A stretch of 64,000 bases of DNA. Source: Brachionus rotundiformis (taxonomy: Eukaryota > Rotifera > Eurotatoria > Ploima > Brachionidae). A program made the translations under genes and the position numbers. Where the stretch lies: positions 1,564,120 to 1,628,119 of the forward strand of contig JAESIW010000020.1 in assembly GCA_016802295.1 (NCBI GenBank). Direction: 5' to 3'. A model generated the notes under the pieces. It searched no databases. It worked only from the letters and a program-made list of their open reading frames with translations, and was not told where the DNA came from. Shown one piece after another: positions 1 through 12,137 of the stretch (within the stretch, counting starts at the first letter, position 1; every line of letters starts with the position of its first letter).

Positions 1-329
1 AATGCGGCATTTGTACCAAAATTTTGACATTAACTGCAGCATTTTTAGTCGCAGCGTATCTGGAAAAAAAGTGGGTTAAATGCATGCATTAAAATCCAGA
101 ATTCTGGTTTAAAGTGCAATGCATTAGGGGGCAAGGCATTACGGTATTTGATTATTCTTTTAATAAAATCTGTAAAAGTTTTAAATTACATTAACTATTA
201 TATTTTTGAAAAAATTTAAAATCAAGTTCAATTTTTTTTAATATAATAATTCACGATCTTATTACCAAAGAAATTAGTTTAATACAACAATATTGAACTA
301 TTAATAACATGTATTAAACTATTAATACT
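1..329. other. AT-rich sequence without a gene
   Basis: No coding frame or RNA gene is recognisable. The first 150 bases are less AT-rich than the next 180 and may be the edge of a repeat that starts outside the window, but I cannot name it. Confidence 0.5.
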
Positions 330-2000
330 GTGTTACCGTGTCTAGTCAACACAGCAGTGCGTGACGCAATCTATAAGTACGAAGCATCGGTTGTCAGGGC
401 CTGTAAGAGTCAGCCTAAGCTGCTTTATAACTACATTAATAGTCAGAAGCAGTGCAGAGATACGATCAAATGTCTCAATGATAGCTACGGTGTCCCCTGC
501 ACAGACGGAGGTAGAATAGCTAATATCCTCAACAACCAATTCGGCAACGTCTTCATCGCCCGCCTTCCTCCAGCCATAGCCGCACAGCCAACTCGTTCAC
601 CGCAGATCAAGGTTGACACTGCAATCTTTTCATCTTCCATTATCAGCAAATATATCGATTGCTTGGGTGTGGTTGTGCTTTTTCAGAGGCGTTCAGAGTC
701 ATCTTCAGCCAATCCTTCGCAAGTTTCGGATGCCCCATCTTTAAAAAAGGAAGCAGAAGCTCTCCAGGTAATTACAGACCTATCTCCCTTGTAAGCTGAT
801 GGAGCGCATTGTGAGAGATGTCATAGAGCACTTATACAGCAACAACATCATCGCTTCTGAACAGCACGGCTACGTCTTGAGGAAGTCAGTTGTCACAAAT
901 ATTCTAGAGACTGTAGACCGCATTAGTGATGGCATCGACAACGGGTTTCATGTCCTAGTAGCATTCCTCGACTTCGCCAAAGCCTTCGACCGTGTTTGTC
1001 ACTCCTCTCTCAGGATCAAGTTGGTCAAGTGTGGCTTCTGTCCCAGAATAATCGATTGGGTCAGTGACTTCTTGTCGGATAGGCAGCAGCGAGTTGTGAT
1101 TGGGAAGCACAAGGCGGACTGGATTGATGTGACCAGTGGGGTCCCGCAAGGCAGTGTTCTAGGGCTTCTCCTTTTTGTCATCTACATTAACGACATGCCT
1201 GAAGCGGTAAGTCATCTAGTTAAGCTATTTGCGGACGACACCAAGCTAATCGCCACAGTCCGCAGCAACAACGACCTCTCAGTTCTTCAGAACGACCTAA
1301 ATGCACTGATGGAATGGTCCTAAAAATGGCGCATGCTCTTTAACGCCGACAAATGTAAGGTGATGGACTTCAGCAGAACCAACGGTAAACAAATCAATTC
1401 TGAACTTGTCATGGGTGATTCTGAAGGGAGCAGCACTCTGAAATATGTCGAAACAGAAAAAGACCTCGGAGTCACTCTCTCACGCAACCTGAAATTCTGC
1501 ACCCACATAAGAATCCAGGCCAACAAGGCTACTGCCATCTTTGGACATTTAAAGAAAACATTCAGGTATTGGACCATCGATACATGGAGGATTCTCTACT
1601 TTGCCTTCGTCAGACCCCACCTGGAGTATGCTGCAGCCGTCTGGTCTCCTTATAGTAAAAAGGACAGATACAGGAACTAGAGCTATGCTGATCGCCTTGC
1701 TGTCTTATGACTTACGACCCTTCAGGAGCGCCGAGTGAGAGGAGATATGATTCAACTGCTCAAATTCTACCACTAAGTTAACACTGTACGCTGGGTGAAA
1801 CCTATGGAACACTGCAGCTCTCTCTCGCAAGCAGGATTAGCTAGTAATATTAGGGGACACAGGAGAAGACTTTCTGGCCAAGTCACGACCCAATGTCAGC
1901 AGCGAGTTAACTTCTTCACTAACAGAGTCATTAACGAGTGGAACGCCTTGTCGTTACAAGTCGGCCTATATTTCATAAGTGGTCGACGTCTCATCTTTCT
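330..2000 (+). mobile_element. Decayed non-LTR retrotransposon (LINE), reverse transcriptase region
   Basis: Three consecutive plus-strand frames (about 330-794, 799-1323 and 1333-1680), with a tail at 1795-1950, read as the linker, reverse transcriptase and C-terminal part of a LINE protein of the CR1/Jockey-like kind. Visible RT landmarks are FLDFAKAFD (motif A, near 970), SGVPQGSVLG (motif B, near 1135) and LFADDTK (catalytic FADD, near 1230), followed by a region containing DLGV and the C-terminal phrase INEWNAL. No endonuclease domain is seen, so it is 5' truncated. It is dead: the frame shifts near 760-800, an in-frame TAA lies at 1321-1323, and there are further frame changes after 1680. 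Its base composition is clearly more GC-rich than the flanks, as expected for an insertion. The clade is inferred by eye only. Confidence 0.88.
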
Positions 2001-3212
2001 TTATATACAATTTTGTAACTATATATTCGAATTTTCTATATATATTTAAATTTTTAACCATAGTCTCTGTAAATTATTTTTTATTTATCTCTTTATTTAC
2101 CTGTAATGTTCTATATAATCTTATGTAGTATCTGTAAAGTATATATAAATTGTACTTCAGTTTCGTCTCTGTTACTTTCATTGTAGTTCCTTAATTTATC
2201 TCTCGATTTTTGAGCGATTAGCTACCACAAAAAAAAATAATTTAAAATATTGGGTTTAAAACCCATTTTTTAATTACTGTAATTTAAATTTTTTTTATAA
2301 AACAGGTGAGTCGATTAATTTCGAGTTTGAAAGTTTAAATATTTTTATCATAAAATTTATTTGATTGACGACAAAAAAAATTATTTGAATTTTGATATAA
2401 TATTTAACTAAATTTTTTTTCTAACTTAACTCATATTATTTTTTTCAATCTAAAAACTTAAACTTATTCTTTTCTGGATTATTTAATTTTGAGTTAATTT
2501 TCAAAAATATGTTGTTCCAAATTGAATACCAAAAAGATCGATCAGAAAGTTACATTTATTTTCTTTAGATCTCCTAACTCTTAAGTCTTTCGCATAAAAA
2601 TTTTCTTATATTCAGCTATGAATATTCATAGTAGTTTTTTTCCGAAAATCTAAAGTCTACAATTTATTTCCTTTTTGTAATTCAATGACCTAAATCATCT
2701 TCTAATACCGATTTTAATTCACAATTTATTAATCATATTTTTTAGTAAATTTTTCAAAAGTTTTCATATGGTATTCGGTACTGTATAAAATTGCTATTTT
2801 GTTAGTGTGTTAAGATACACGAAAAATTTAATTGATATAAATGTTCAAAATTAAAAAAAATATATTAATTAGTTTTTTACAAACAAAAACGAATCTAAAT
2901 ACGCGTCACTTTCACAAAAAATTAACAAATTATTTTTAGTTTGTATAATTAATGCTTACTTTTAAGGTACTAAAATGTAATTTCATAAATTTAATTTTTC
3001 TAAATAATAATATACTTGTTAAAGAGCTTTATTAATTTTATTTTTAATCAAGATTTTACCATCTTTTGTTTATATTTCATTAGAAATTTCCCCAAAAAAG
3101 AATTTTTTATACTTGATAAAAGTTGCTAACAAAACAAAGCTGAGAAATAAATATTCTTAATAAAATATATAAGAAACAAATTTTTAAATTTAAAATTTAA
3201 AATCTAATTGAA
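2001..3212. other. Intergenic AT-rich sequence
   Basis: About 1.2 kb of very AT-rich DNA between the LINE remnant and the oxidase gene. It probably holds the LINE 3' end and the oxidase promoter. No gene or structured element is seen. Confidence 0.5.
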
Positions 3213-5269
3213 ATGTTAATACCTGTTTTAAAAAATTTAAGATTTCTCAGAAATGAATTTATCAGATATTTAATACCAGTAAAGGCTTACTTCAATTATG
3301 ATTGAAAAAAATATATAATACACTTTTAAGATAGTTTGGATATCTGGAAACCTAATTGGCTTTATAGTCGTTTTTGTCAAATATCAAATATGCCTGGAAC
3401 ATTACTATCTGAAAAAAATAACCCAAGTATCAATATTATTCTAATATTAGACATAATTAAATTTACTATTTTATTTTACTAGACAGGAATAAGTTGGTCA
3501 AGAGCTTCAGCATTGTGCATAGAATTAAACACAGCAGCTATTTTGTTACTGGTGTGTAGAAATTGTTTATCATATATAAGAAATCTCATGGTAATCATAT
3601 CCAAATAATAAAATGAAATTTAAATTTAAATTTTTAAAATTATTCTAAGTGTTGTAAACCAAAAATAGTCAGAATCTTTGACAAACACATAACATTTCAC
3701 AGATATTTAGGATATTTGATAATATTTTTTTCAAGTATTTTTATATATTTAATTTAATTTTATTAGTTTTATTACTTTATTTTCCTCAAATTAATTAGTT
3801 ATTCACACTATTGGTCATGTGCATAATTTTGAAAGTCTTGTTAGAGCTCGAAATGCAGAATATGTATCTTCAAATGAAACAAAAAGTGCAGAACAACTTT
3901 TATCTGGTCTATTTTCTACATTGAGTCTGTTAAATAATCGACCAAATGGTACATTTATTAATCCAATTGAGACAGAAAATGCAGTGCCAATTTTTGAAGC
4001 ATTTAAACTCTTGGCAGGTGTTAGTGGTATAATAATGTGCCTATCTCTAACTCTGTTAGCTTCAACTTCATCAGAAAGTATTCGAAGATCGTTCTACAAT
4101 CTTTTCTGGTATTCGCACCAAATTTTTGCCTTGGTTTTTACCCTTTTTTTTTGTATCCATGGAGCGCAAAAAATAGTTAAAATTCAGACTAATGTCAAAA
4201 CTCATAATCCTCAACAATGCTATCTTATTTACTCAGAGTGGCCTGTAAAAACCGAAACAAAACAATGCGACATTCCAGAATTTGAAGGATTTACACCAGT
4301 ATCTTGGATCTGGGTTTTACCATCTATTATTATTTATTTGTCAGAAAGATTGGTTAGGTTTATAAGAAGTTTGAGAAAATTTAAGCTTGCCAGATTTATC
4401 AAGCATCCTTCAAATGTAATTGAGCTGCAGATAGAGAAAATGAACAGAATAAAATACAGAGCTGGCCAGTACATATTTCTGAATGTGAGTGAAATATCAT
4501 TTCTAGAGTGGCATCCATTTACCATAACATCCGCTCCAGATGATCAATACTTGAGTGTGCATATTAGATGTGCAGGTGATTGGACAAATAAATTAAGTTT
4601 AAAATTGGAATCGAACAAAATATTGGGTTTAAGCGTTGATGGTCCGTTTGGTTCCTGTGCCGAGGATGTTTTTAAGTACGAAACAGTAGTGTTGATTGGC
4701 GCTGGAATTGGTAAATTATTCCTTTTCAAATATAATACTGCTTTTGTTGATTAGACGCCCATTTAATCTTTTTTTGTATAGGTATTACACCTTATGCTTC
4801 AATTTTAAAGCATATCTGGAATAAGATTAATTCAACAAAAAAGAAAATCAAAAAATTAAAAAAAGTGCACTTTTTTTGGATAAGTTCTTCCATAAATTCG
4901 TTTGAATGGTTTGGAAGCTTACTCCAAGATCTCGAGAGAATGATTAAATTGAGTAATTATCCGGACTTGCTTGATTACAAGATTTATTTAACCAGAGGAT
5001 GGAGCCTTAAGCAAGCAAAAGAAATAGCAATAAACAATGACCAAGAGTATGATCTGTTCACTGGTCTAAATCAAAAAACAAACTATGGTCGACCCAATTT
5101 CGACTTATTTTTCAAGTATTTGGCTGATAGCCAAAAAACAAGTTCCACCAAGAAAGAATGTGGTGTTTTTTTTTGTGGTCCTCCTCAAATGTCCAAAGAT
5201 TTACACTTAATATGTAACAAGCACTCAAATAAATTTATTTCATTTATTTATAATAAAGAAAGCTTTTGA
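3213..5269 (+). CDS. NOX: NADPH oxidase, NOX1-4 class
   Basis: Superoxide/peroxide-producing membrane flavocytochrome that moves electrons from cytosolic NADPH through FAD and two haems to oxygen. Exons: 3213-3278, 3331-3426, 3483-3590, 3650-3734, 3799-4710, 4782-5269 (584 residues; human NOX2 has 570). Haem-ligand histidines are visible as H107 and H121 in the third helix (TFH; IHTIGH) and about H225 and H239 in the fifth (FWYSH; CIHG). The cytosolic half has HPFTITSAP (FAD), GPFG, GAGIGITPYASIL (NADPH) and FFCGPP, and it ends in FIYNKESF, the usual NOX terminus with a final Phe. There are no EF-hands or peroxidase domain, so it is not NOX5 or DUOX. The start is the first ATG in a short exon reading into the NE-containing first segment; this 22-residue exon is the least certain. 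Oddity: the two TM5 histidines are 14 residues apart instead of the 13 in human NOX2/NOX4. Confidence 0.9.
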
Positions 5270-5700
5270 AAGAATTACTTGACGGCTAATTGTATTGTTC
5301 TTTACTAAAATTCAAATTTTTCCCTTTAATTTTAAAATAATTAGCCTATAAATATCTCTAAAGTTTCGATTTTAATGATATATTTAATATTAGAAGGTTT
5401 AATTTAGAATGAAATAGAAGATTAATTTCATAGCGTTACATTGCCCTCCCTTGAAAATAATCATTCGACCTCGAATGGATTAATCCCAGGTTAAAGAAAA
5501 ACATATTTGAATTTATTTGAAATTAAAAGATTTGTAATTGAGTCGAGACTATCACTAATTTAAAGTGTGACTCAATAAAAATGTTTTCATTTTAGCCTTC
5601 TTCTTTAATTGTTTCTAATTCAATTTGTTGTTCAATAATTTCAATTTCTTGCCGATTTTTGATTGAATTACACGTCACAAACATTTGGGACATATATTAC
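5270..5700 (-). mobile_element. Remnant of the 3' end of an LTR retrotransposon
   Basis: Read on the minus strand, a short Lys/Glu-rich frame ends at a stop near 5595. It is followed by about 130 bp of AT-rich sequence, then a polypurine tract (AAGGGAGGGCAA, plus-strand 5441-5453) running straight into TGTAACGCTATG, the form of a Ty3/Gypsy-type LTR start. The LTR would run from about 5443 down towards the oxidase 3' end, but I cannot find its end or the rest of the element. Naming rests on the PPT-TGTAAC junction alone. Confidence 0.45.
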
Positions 5701-5850
5701 AAGTCAAATAAATGAGAAAAACAATGATAATACGAGATTAATCCAATCGCTTTATTAAAAATTGTATTTAATCATTTCTCTATTTCTATTTTAGTTTTAG
5801 TTTAAATGATTTTTGAAATAATATCCGAAGTGTCAGACATATGTGTATAC

Positions 5851-6027
5851 CAGACACTTGTACCCATCTTTTCTCAGGTTTTGGGTGGGTATGGGTAAAA
5901 CCCACCGAACCAATACCCACACCCAAAACCTGAATTTTTCGGGTAGCCATACCCATACCCATACCCAAATACCCTAAATTTTCGGGTAACAATACCTATA
6001 CCAACACATATAGCCTGAAATTTTCGC
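5851..6027 (+). repeat. Left terminal inverted repeat of the hAT element
   Basis: 177 bp, inverted copy of 9356-9532. It contains a nested palindrome (CAGGTTTTGGGTGGG at about 5875 facing CCCACACCCAAAACCTG at about 5915) and short runs of a six-base unit TACCCA (about 5947-5970). Confidence 0.95.
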
Positions 6028-6142
6028 TAAAATTAAAAAAAAACTATGTATTGTTAAGATATTTTATTTCAAAAAGTAAAAATTTAAAATACTAATAGAC
6101 ATTAACATTCATTTAACTCTTCAAGGATATAAATATTTGCTC

Positions 6143-9077
6143 TTAGCATGCAATATTTAATACAAAAATAGCCAGTTTAAGAAGTTTTGGAAACTTTTCT
6201 TTATATTTTCTCCAAAACTTTTTTGTTGAATTAAAGGATCTTAAATTTGTTTTGTCTAGTAACTCAGCAAAGCTTCTAATTTCTTGGTCTAGCTCACTTT
6301 CTAATTTGAAGACCTCAGATTCTCTATTATTTTCGTTTCTCTCTTCGTCGTCTTTAAACATATGAGAAAAAAAACATTCGCCATCTGTACTTAGAACACT
6401 TAAATCAGTTTCATTAATTTCTTCATTATTGTCTTCATTTATTTTGAAAACCTTTAAAAAAACTAGTTTGAGCGAAGCTAAAGCATCTTTTAATATGTTT
6501 CTAGAAAATTTTTTATTAGCCCAATGACTGATTTTCGAAACAGCCAACACAGGAGCAGCCTTAAAATTATAAAATGATTCAAACAAATAATTTTTCAAAA
6601 TTATCTTTATATTTATTACTTTATATATCGGCGAATTTAATTCAAAATCAAACTTATGTCTTACACTAACCATTAAAAGTGCACAAAGCCTCTGTTGAAT
6701 TTCATCTTCCAGATCCATTTTTTCCCAGATATACAGCATTTGAAAAAGACCCGGAAGTACACCTACAATTGAGGTATTATTGTTTTGAAGTCCAATTGAG
6801 AAAAGGTATGCTGGTTTTAAAATCTGAATATATGTTTCTATGGTTTTCAATTGAACTGGACATTTTAATTCAAGATTATTTTCGTCAAAGGCTCCCTTGT
6901 CGTACGCTCTTTTGACGGATTCGAGCATCATAAATGCTGAAGACCAACGAGTCAAATTTTCTAACCGTAAACGGCATTTCTTTTCTCTGAAAATGTCATT
7001 TAGCTTGATAGAATTTCTAACATGACTATTGGAAGTATTAAGTTCTTTGAGTAATTTTGATAGTTCATGTATTGAAATAGCATGTCTCACGGCTATGTTG
7101 AGCTTATGACAAGCACATGAATATCTAGGAATAACATTGTCACCTATTTCAATATTCAAATCCATAAATGGTTCACCTTTATCTTCAGCGTACTCTACAC
7201 TTTCAGTTATATTTATATTTTGAGCTATTTGCCTAATATTATTTGAAAATTTTCCATTAAGGCTAATCACGTGCTTAAATCTTAAGCTTTCAATATCTTT
7301 TATTGATTCAGTTACCTCAGAATCAATTGTAAATATACCCGGAAGCTCTTCGCTAGTGACAATATTTTGACTATGATCTATATCTTTATTATTTTCTAAA
7401 TTGGTCTCAGTTGAGGAAATTGGATATTCCAAGTCTAATTCGTCAGACAAACTATCGTCACTTTCGATTACGTAAGTATATAAGCCTTTTGAGGAATTAC
7501 TATTATTAATTAAATTATTTAAATTTAAATTCTATTAAAACTTTTACTCATTATTTCATTTTTTTCAGATAAATTTTTGTCTTCGTCAAACAAAATCTGT
7601 TTAAATAGCCGAATCAAAGAACTCCCTTCATCGCATGTAATCCCTAAAATTCAAAAATTTAATTTTTTTTAAAATAAATGTTAAATGATTTAATACCATT
7701 AAGTTTTTTCTTGTCAAATTTATATTTATTTATCATGGATTCTAGAGCTAATTTTATGTTCTCGGCGTTATGTGTACCTGGCATTCGTATTATACCAATA
7801 ATCATAAATTCTCTTTCGAGTAAATTATTTGTAACTATAGCTCCACATGCAATAAAATCTGATCGACTCTCACTAGTCCAAATATCAATAATAAGAAAAA
7901 TCGAAATAGCCATATTGAGTTTATTTTCAATCGATTTATGTAATTTGTTAAAAATCTCAGGTAATATTTTTTCTTTTAACTCCCGATAGTTTGGTATTTT
8001 TAATTCCTGGTTGACAATCCTACAAAAAAACGGACGTTTAAGTTGCTCAAAACTTTGGTATGATGTGACTAGCCATTTAATAAAATTAAGCATTTCGTCT
8101 GATATTTCAGTAATATTTGCTGTTTTATTAATTTTTTTGTAACGCGTGAACCAATCAATTAATGTTTCATGCGTTTTTAAGTGCTTATTTAAATTTGTTA
8201 TTTGTGTGAACGGCGCATAAAAGTCTTTTTCGCATATTTTACACTGGAATTTTAGATTTTTGTCTTCAGGCATAGTTGTAAATTTCCTCGGACAGTTAAA
8301 AAAATGCGTTATAGGCGATTTTACCTTTTTTATATTACCTATATAAAAGGTTTTTTTTGGAAAAGAATTTTGAGTAGACATTTGAATCAATTTCTGAACT
8401 GTTGGATCATCATCGTCGTCTTCATTTTCGTCCAAGTCAATACCCACGACATCATTTGAGTTGGCAAAGTGTTTATCCGCATTCAATGAATCTGGATCTA
8501 TTGGTTCAGATATAATTCTGAAACTGGAATACGGTTCTGAATTTTTAGTTTTTTGAGCATTATCAATTTCTTCATCTTCCTCAGAAGTTGTCTCATGTAC
8601 TGCTAAAGTTTTTTTACTTCTTTCTCTTAGATTCGGTGTCTGTCCGGAATTATTTGCTTTTTTTGAGCTTAAACTAGAGTTTATTTGCGATTCCAAAATC
8701 ATAGAAATTGGTCTCCTTTTGCTGGCATTATTAGCTCTTTTTTGTACCTCTGAGCAGGGTTTGGTTATTTGTTGTTGAGTATTAAGAAACTCCAATATTT
8801 GGCATTTTAACAAGTAAGGTTTTGAATAAAATGTAACCTTAGCATCAATTACTTCACCCAATTCAAACTAGAAAGAAAAATATTTAAAAAACAATTAAAG
8901 ACTGGTTTTAATTACTTTAGCCACCTCTTTAATTATTTTTCCATCTTTGATTTTACTAGACTCTATTGATGAAGTTTTTATGTTCATTTTTTGTTTTAGG
9001 AACTTTTTCTTAACACCATCTGGTAGGTCATCGACTTGGTGCTCAAGGACTTCAACAGTTACACTATTAAAATTCAT
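6143..9077 (-). CDS. hAT-family transposase with BED zinc finger
   Basis: Catalyses cut-and-paste movement of the surrounding element. Exons on the minus strand: 9077-8916, 8867-7697, 7643-7548, 7485-6143, giving 923 residues. The junctions all have GT-AG borders; the last one (acceptor after CTCAAAAG) was chosen because it is the only one that keeps the frame open. A BED-type finger (CKIC ... HLKTH) lies near residue 270, followed by IDIWTS (typical of the first catalytic Asp region of hAT enzymes), CACHKLNIAV and TRWSSAFMMLES. The protein stops at KLAIFVLNIAC, just where hAT enzymes normally continue into the conserved C-terminal dimerisation segment, so it may be truncated. Acidic, Ser-rich stretches separate the domains. 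Confidence 0.85.
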
Positions 9078-9355
9078 TCCTCAAAATGATCTATACTTAT
9101 TTTCTAATATATAAATTTGCTAATTTTTGTCTTTTATATTTTATTTCAACTAGTATTACATAGATTGCTTATTTAAGGATTTAAAATTATTTAAAAATTA
9201 AAATTTATGATTTTTGAAATCGAACATGATAAAATTTGACTGCAAAATTCTCTTTTTTTTTTATTATTTTAAAAATTTTATTAATATAAAATGGAGAATT
9301 TTAAGTATTACAACTCGTTAATTATAAGTTTCTGAGGTTTGTTTAAGTAGATAAT

Positions 9356-9532
9356 GCGAAAATTTCAGGTCATATGTGTTGGTAAAGGTATTGTTACCCG
9401 AAAATTTCGGGTATTTGGGTATGGGTATGGGTATGGCTACCCGAAAAATTCAGGTTTTGGGTGTGGGTATTGGTTCGGTGGGTTTTACCCATACCCACCC
9501 AAAACCTGAGAAAAGATGGGTACAAGTGTCTG
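9356..9532 (-). repeat. Right terminal inverted repeat of the hAT element
   Basis: 177 bp, inverted copy of 5851-6027, with GGGTAT units near 9417-9440 and the same nested palindrome. Confidence 0.95.
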
Positions 9533-10985
9533 GTTTTTCAAAAGAAAATTTAGAATTTTAAAATATTTAATTATGACGAATTCGTACTAGAGTCAATTTC
9601 TTTTCCATTTTTTCCTTTAAAAAATGAATCTATTTATTTATATAACTATCAATTATTTTAGCATGTATTTTTTTACTTTTATTACAAATTAAATAAAAAA
9701 TTTACACAAATAAAGCTTAAACTCAAAAAAAGAATAAATATTTGATTATTAAATTTTTCAATTTAAAACTTTTATCAAAACTAGTCTAGCTGCTCTTAAA
9801 TTTTTTGTCAACATTTTAAAATTTTTCAGCAAAAGAGGAGCACAATATTGATCAATATTTTTTAAATTAAATGTATAATAATTTTTCTTTGGTTCGGTAG
9901 ATGCAATGACCGAAACGCCTAAGGTGATTTTTAGTTAACATTTGACAAAAATAAGTGTAAAAAAGTAATAATAAAAATAATAATTAATGTTGTTAAAACT
10001 TAATTAAATTAATTAATCATCAATAATCGAATTCAATCTAGTAAAAACAAGCTGATATATTTTATTAAATATTTTTGAATAAATTCATATAAAATAGCTC
10101 TTAGTATTATTAGTATTATCAATAGGTCAATTAAACATCAAACTCGAAAATTGTTCATTGAAAAAAAACTGACTCATTTAAAAGAAAAGTTTCACTTTTT
10201 TTCTCTTCTATTAGACAACAAACATGTTAAGATTGACGAATGACTGGTAAACATGATTCATGAATTTTCTTTTAAACAAGACAAATTTTTTGTAAAAAAA
10301 TAATTCAAAAAAAAATAAATCGGACACCCGATAATTCAATGACTTCTACCATATAATACAGTACAAATCTTAAAAAAGTTATTTTTGTATCAAACATTTT
10401 GAACATTTTGAGAACTTTTTTATTTTTTTAAATAAATCTGCAAGTCTGTTGATTTGTATTTTTTCTGCTTATTTAATATAATTGATAATTATAAAAATTA
10501 GATAATTAAGATTATGTATAAATAAAAGAAACTTAGAAAATTAAAATAAAGACAAAAAAATTTAAGTCATTCTGATAAATCGGTGACAGATCAATTATGA
10601 ACCCTGAGGTTATTTAAGAAGATCTGGATTGAGTTTCCGAAAAATTTCCAAGAAGCTTGAAAATTATGGTTTAATCATCAGCTGTTTTCCTATTTATAAA
10701 ACTCGACAATAAATTTTATGTACCCAGTTTTTATTTCTTTTTCAATAAATTTGACAAAAAATAAAAACCCAAAAAATATATTTTTTTTTGGGTTTTTAAT
10801 ACCCAAATAAGTAATATAAATACCCATTTAATAATAATCCTTTATAAAATATGCAGAAAATAAAAAATAGTGAAATTAGCACTGCTATCTTGAGTCATCA
10901 AAATAGAAATATTGACAGGGTTAATGGAGGAGTAGTAGTTTACAAAGGTAAAGTTATGAGCTTTGTCTTAGGTGTATATTTCTCG
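9533..10985. other. Intergenic AT-rich sequence
   Basis: About 1.45 kb with no supported gene. A 55-codon frame starting at 10851 has no recognisable features and is not called. Confidence 0.5.
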
Positions 10986-10989
10986 TTAA

Positions 10990-11204
10990 CACTAGAAAGC
11001 CCGACCAAAAAATAACAAAAATTTAAAAACTAATTTTTAAAAAAACTATCATAGAATAGCAACATTTTTTTTTGATATTCAATAAAGTCTCCATAAATCT
11101 ATAAAATAAAATACTGAATATTAAATTCTGTTTCTGCATTCAAAAGATATTGAGATTTGAAATTTAAAAAAATGGGTCTAAAAAACCCGCCGGGTCTTCT
11201 AGTG
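10990..11204. mobile_element. TTAA-flanked MITE, piggyBac-like ends
   Basis: A 215-bp non-coding segment flanked on both sides by TTAA (10986-10989 and 11205-11208). It starts CACTAGAAAGCCCG and ends CGGGTCTTCTAGTG, an imperfect inverted repeat of about 14 bp. TTAA duplications with short inverted ends are the hallmark of piggyBac-superfamily elements. There is no transposase inside, so it is a non-autonomous copy. Confidence 0.8.
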
Positions 11205-11208
11205 TTAA

Positions 11209-12137
11209 TCGACCCGGTCGACTAATAGACAATTATTTTCGGTGCATGAAACTAGACATAGCTTCATGATTGATGAATATCTTGATTTATTTATCTAAAT
11301 CGTGTGATTTAAATTTAGAATAAAGAATTAATTTATTATGTAAGTTATTTTTTGCCATAATTATTGATTGATAGAAAATAGACGCTTTTTCTTACTTAGC
11401 AAATGAATATAAACAGTCATTTTTACCAAAGCTAAATGTAAACTAAACAATTTAAACCTAAAAATTGTTCTTAGTTATTTCTATTGGTGTTTAATAATCA
11501 AACACTCCCTAAATTCACCTGTATAATAAAACTTTTGATTTCAAGCTTCTATTTAATTTTAAACTAACTTTTTTAACTAAAAGAAATTAAAAAGATTTGA
11601 ATTAAATTTTCTATTTCTTTGTGTATTAAGTAGACGAAGACAAAGATAATTAATTTACTAGAATTGCCAATAAATTATAGGTATTTCTAAATAATTTTTA
11701 AATATTAGGAATCAATTTCTAATTTTAAAAAAATTTAGAAATGACAAATTTTATTTTTCCTTAAAAAAAATAACCCATATTATAATTTCCTAATTCGGAC
11801 AAAAAATTATAGAAATTTATTGCGTAATAGAAAATTTAGATTAAGTGTAAGTACGTAGGGGTTAGTGTTTATCAAACTTGTTAAGGTAAATGAGAGTCGA
11901 AATTAACAACACCTTTAAAAATTTAAGTTATTGTGAAACGACCAGATCAGTATTTGTAATTTACATAATAAAAAATCATCGTTTATGATTCTGAAGCCAT
12001 GTATATGCATCTATTTCTTTTTATTTTTTGTTGCAATATTCTTATTTAAATTTTATTTCAAAATATTTTATCACGCTTTAAATTTAAAGATAATTGACTG
12101 ATTAAGAATCATTTAATTGCTTTAAAAATAAAAAGTC
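11209..12137. other. Intergenic AT-rich sequence upstream of ALT copy A
   Basis: No gene is seen. It presumably contains the promoter of the aminotransferase that starts at 12138. No TATA box is obvious. Confidence 0.5.

Larger units (their letters stand above)
5851..9532 (-). mobile_element. hAT-type DNA transposon with 177-bp terminal inverted repeats
   Basis: A 3.68-kb unit bounded by inverted repeats (5851-6027 and 9356-9532, equal length, about four mismatches seen by eye), enclosing a single minus-strand transposase gene with a BED finger. Both ends begin CAGACACTTG, in keeping with the CAG-type ends of hAT elements. The 8-bp flanks (gtgtatac left, gtttttca right) match at only about half their positions, so no clean target-site duplication is visible. 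The near-identical ends imply a recent insertion. Confidence 0.9.

Noticed and set aside
5940..5975. Telomere-like TACCCA/GGGTAT runs
   Set aside because: They occur only inside both hAT inverted repeats as part of the 177-bp ends, so they are element sequence and not an interstitial telomere.
7486..7560. hAT transposase broken between its two long frames
   Set aside because: Using donor GTAAAA at 7547 and the acceptor after CTCAAAAG at 7486 joins both frames cleanly, so no break is needed.
10851..11016. 55-codon open frame before and into the MITE
   Set aside because: Its end lies inside the MITE and it has no recognisable feature.
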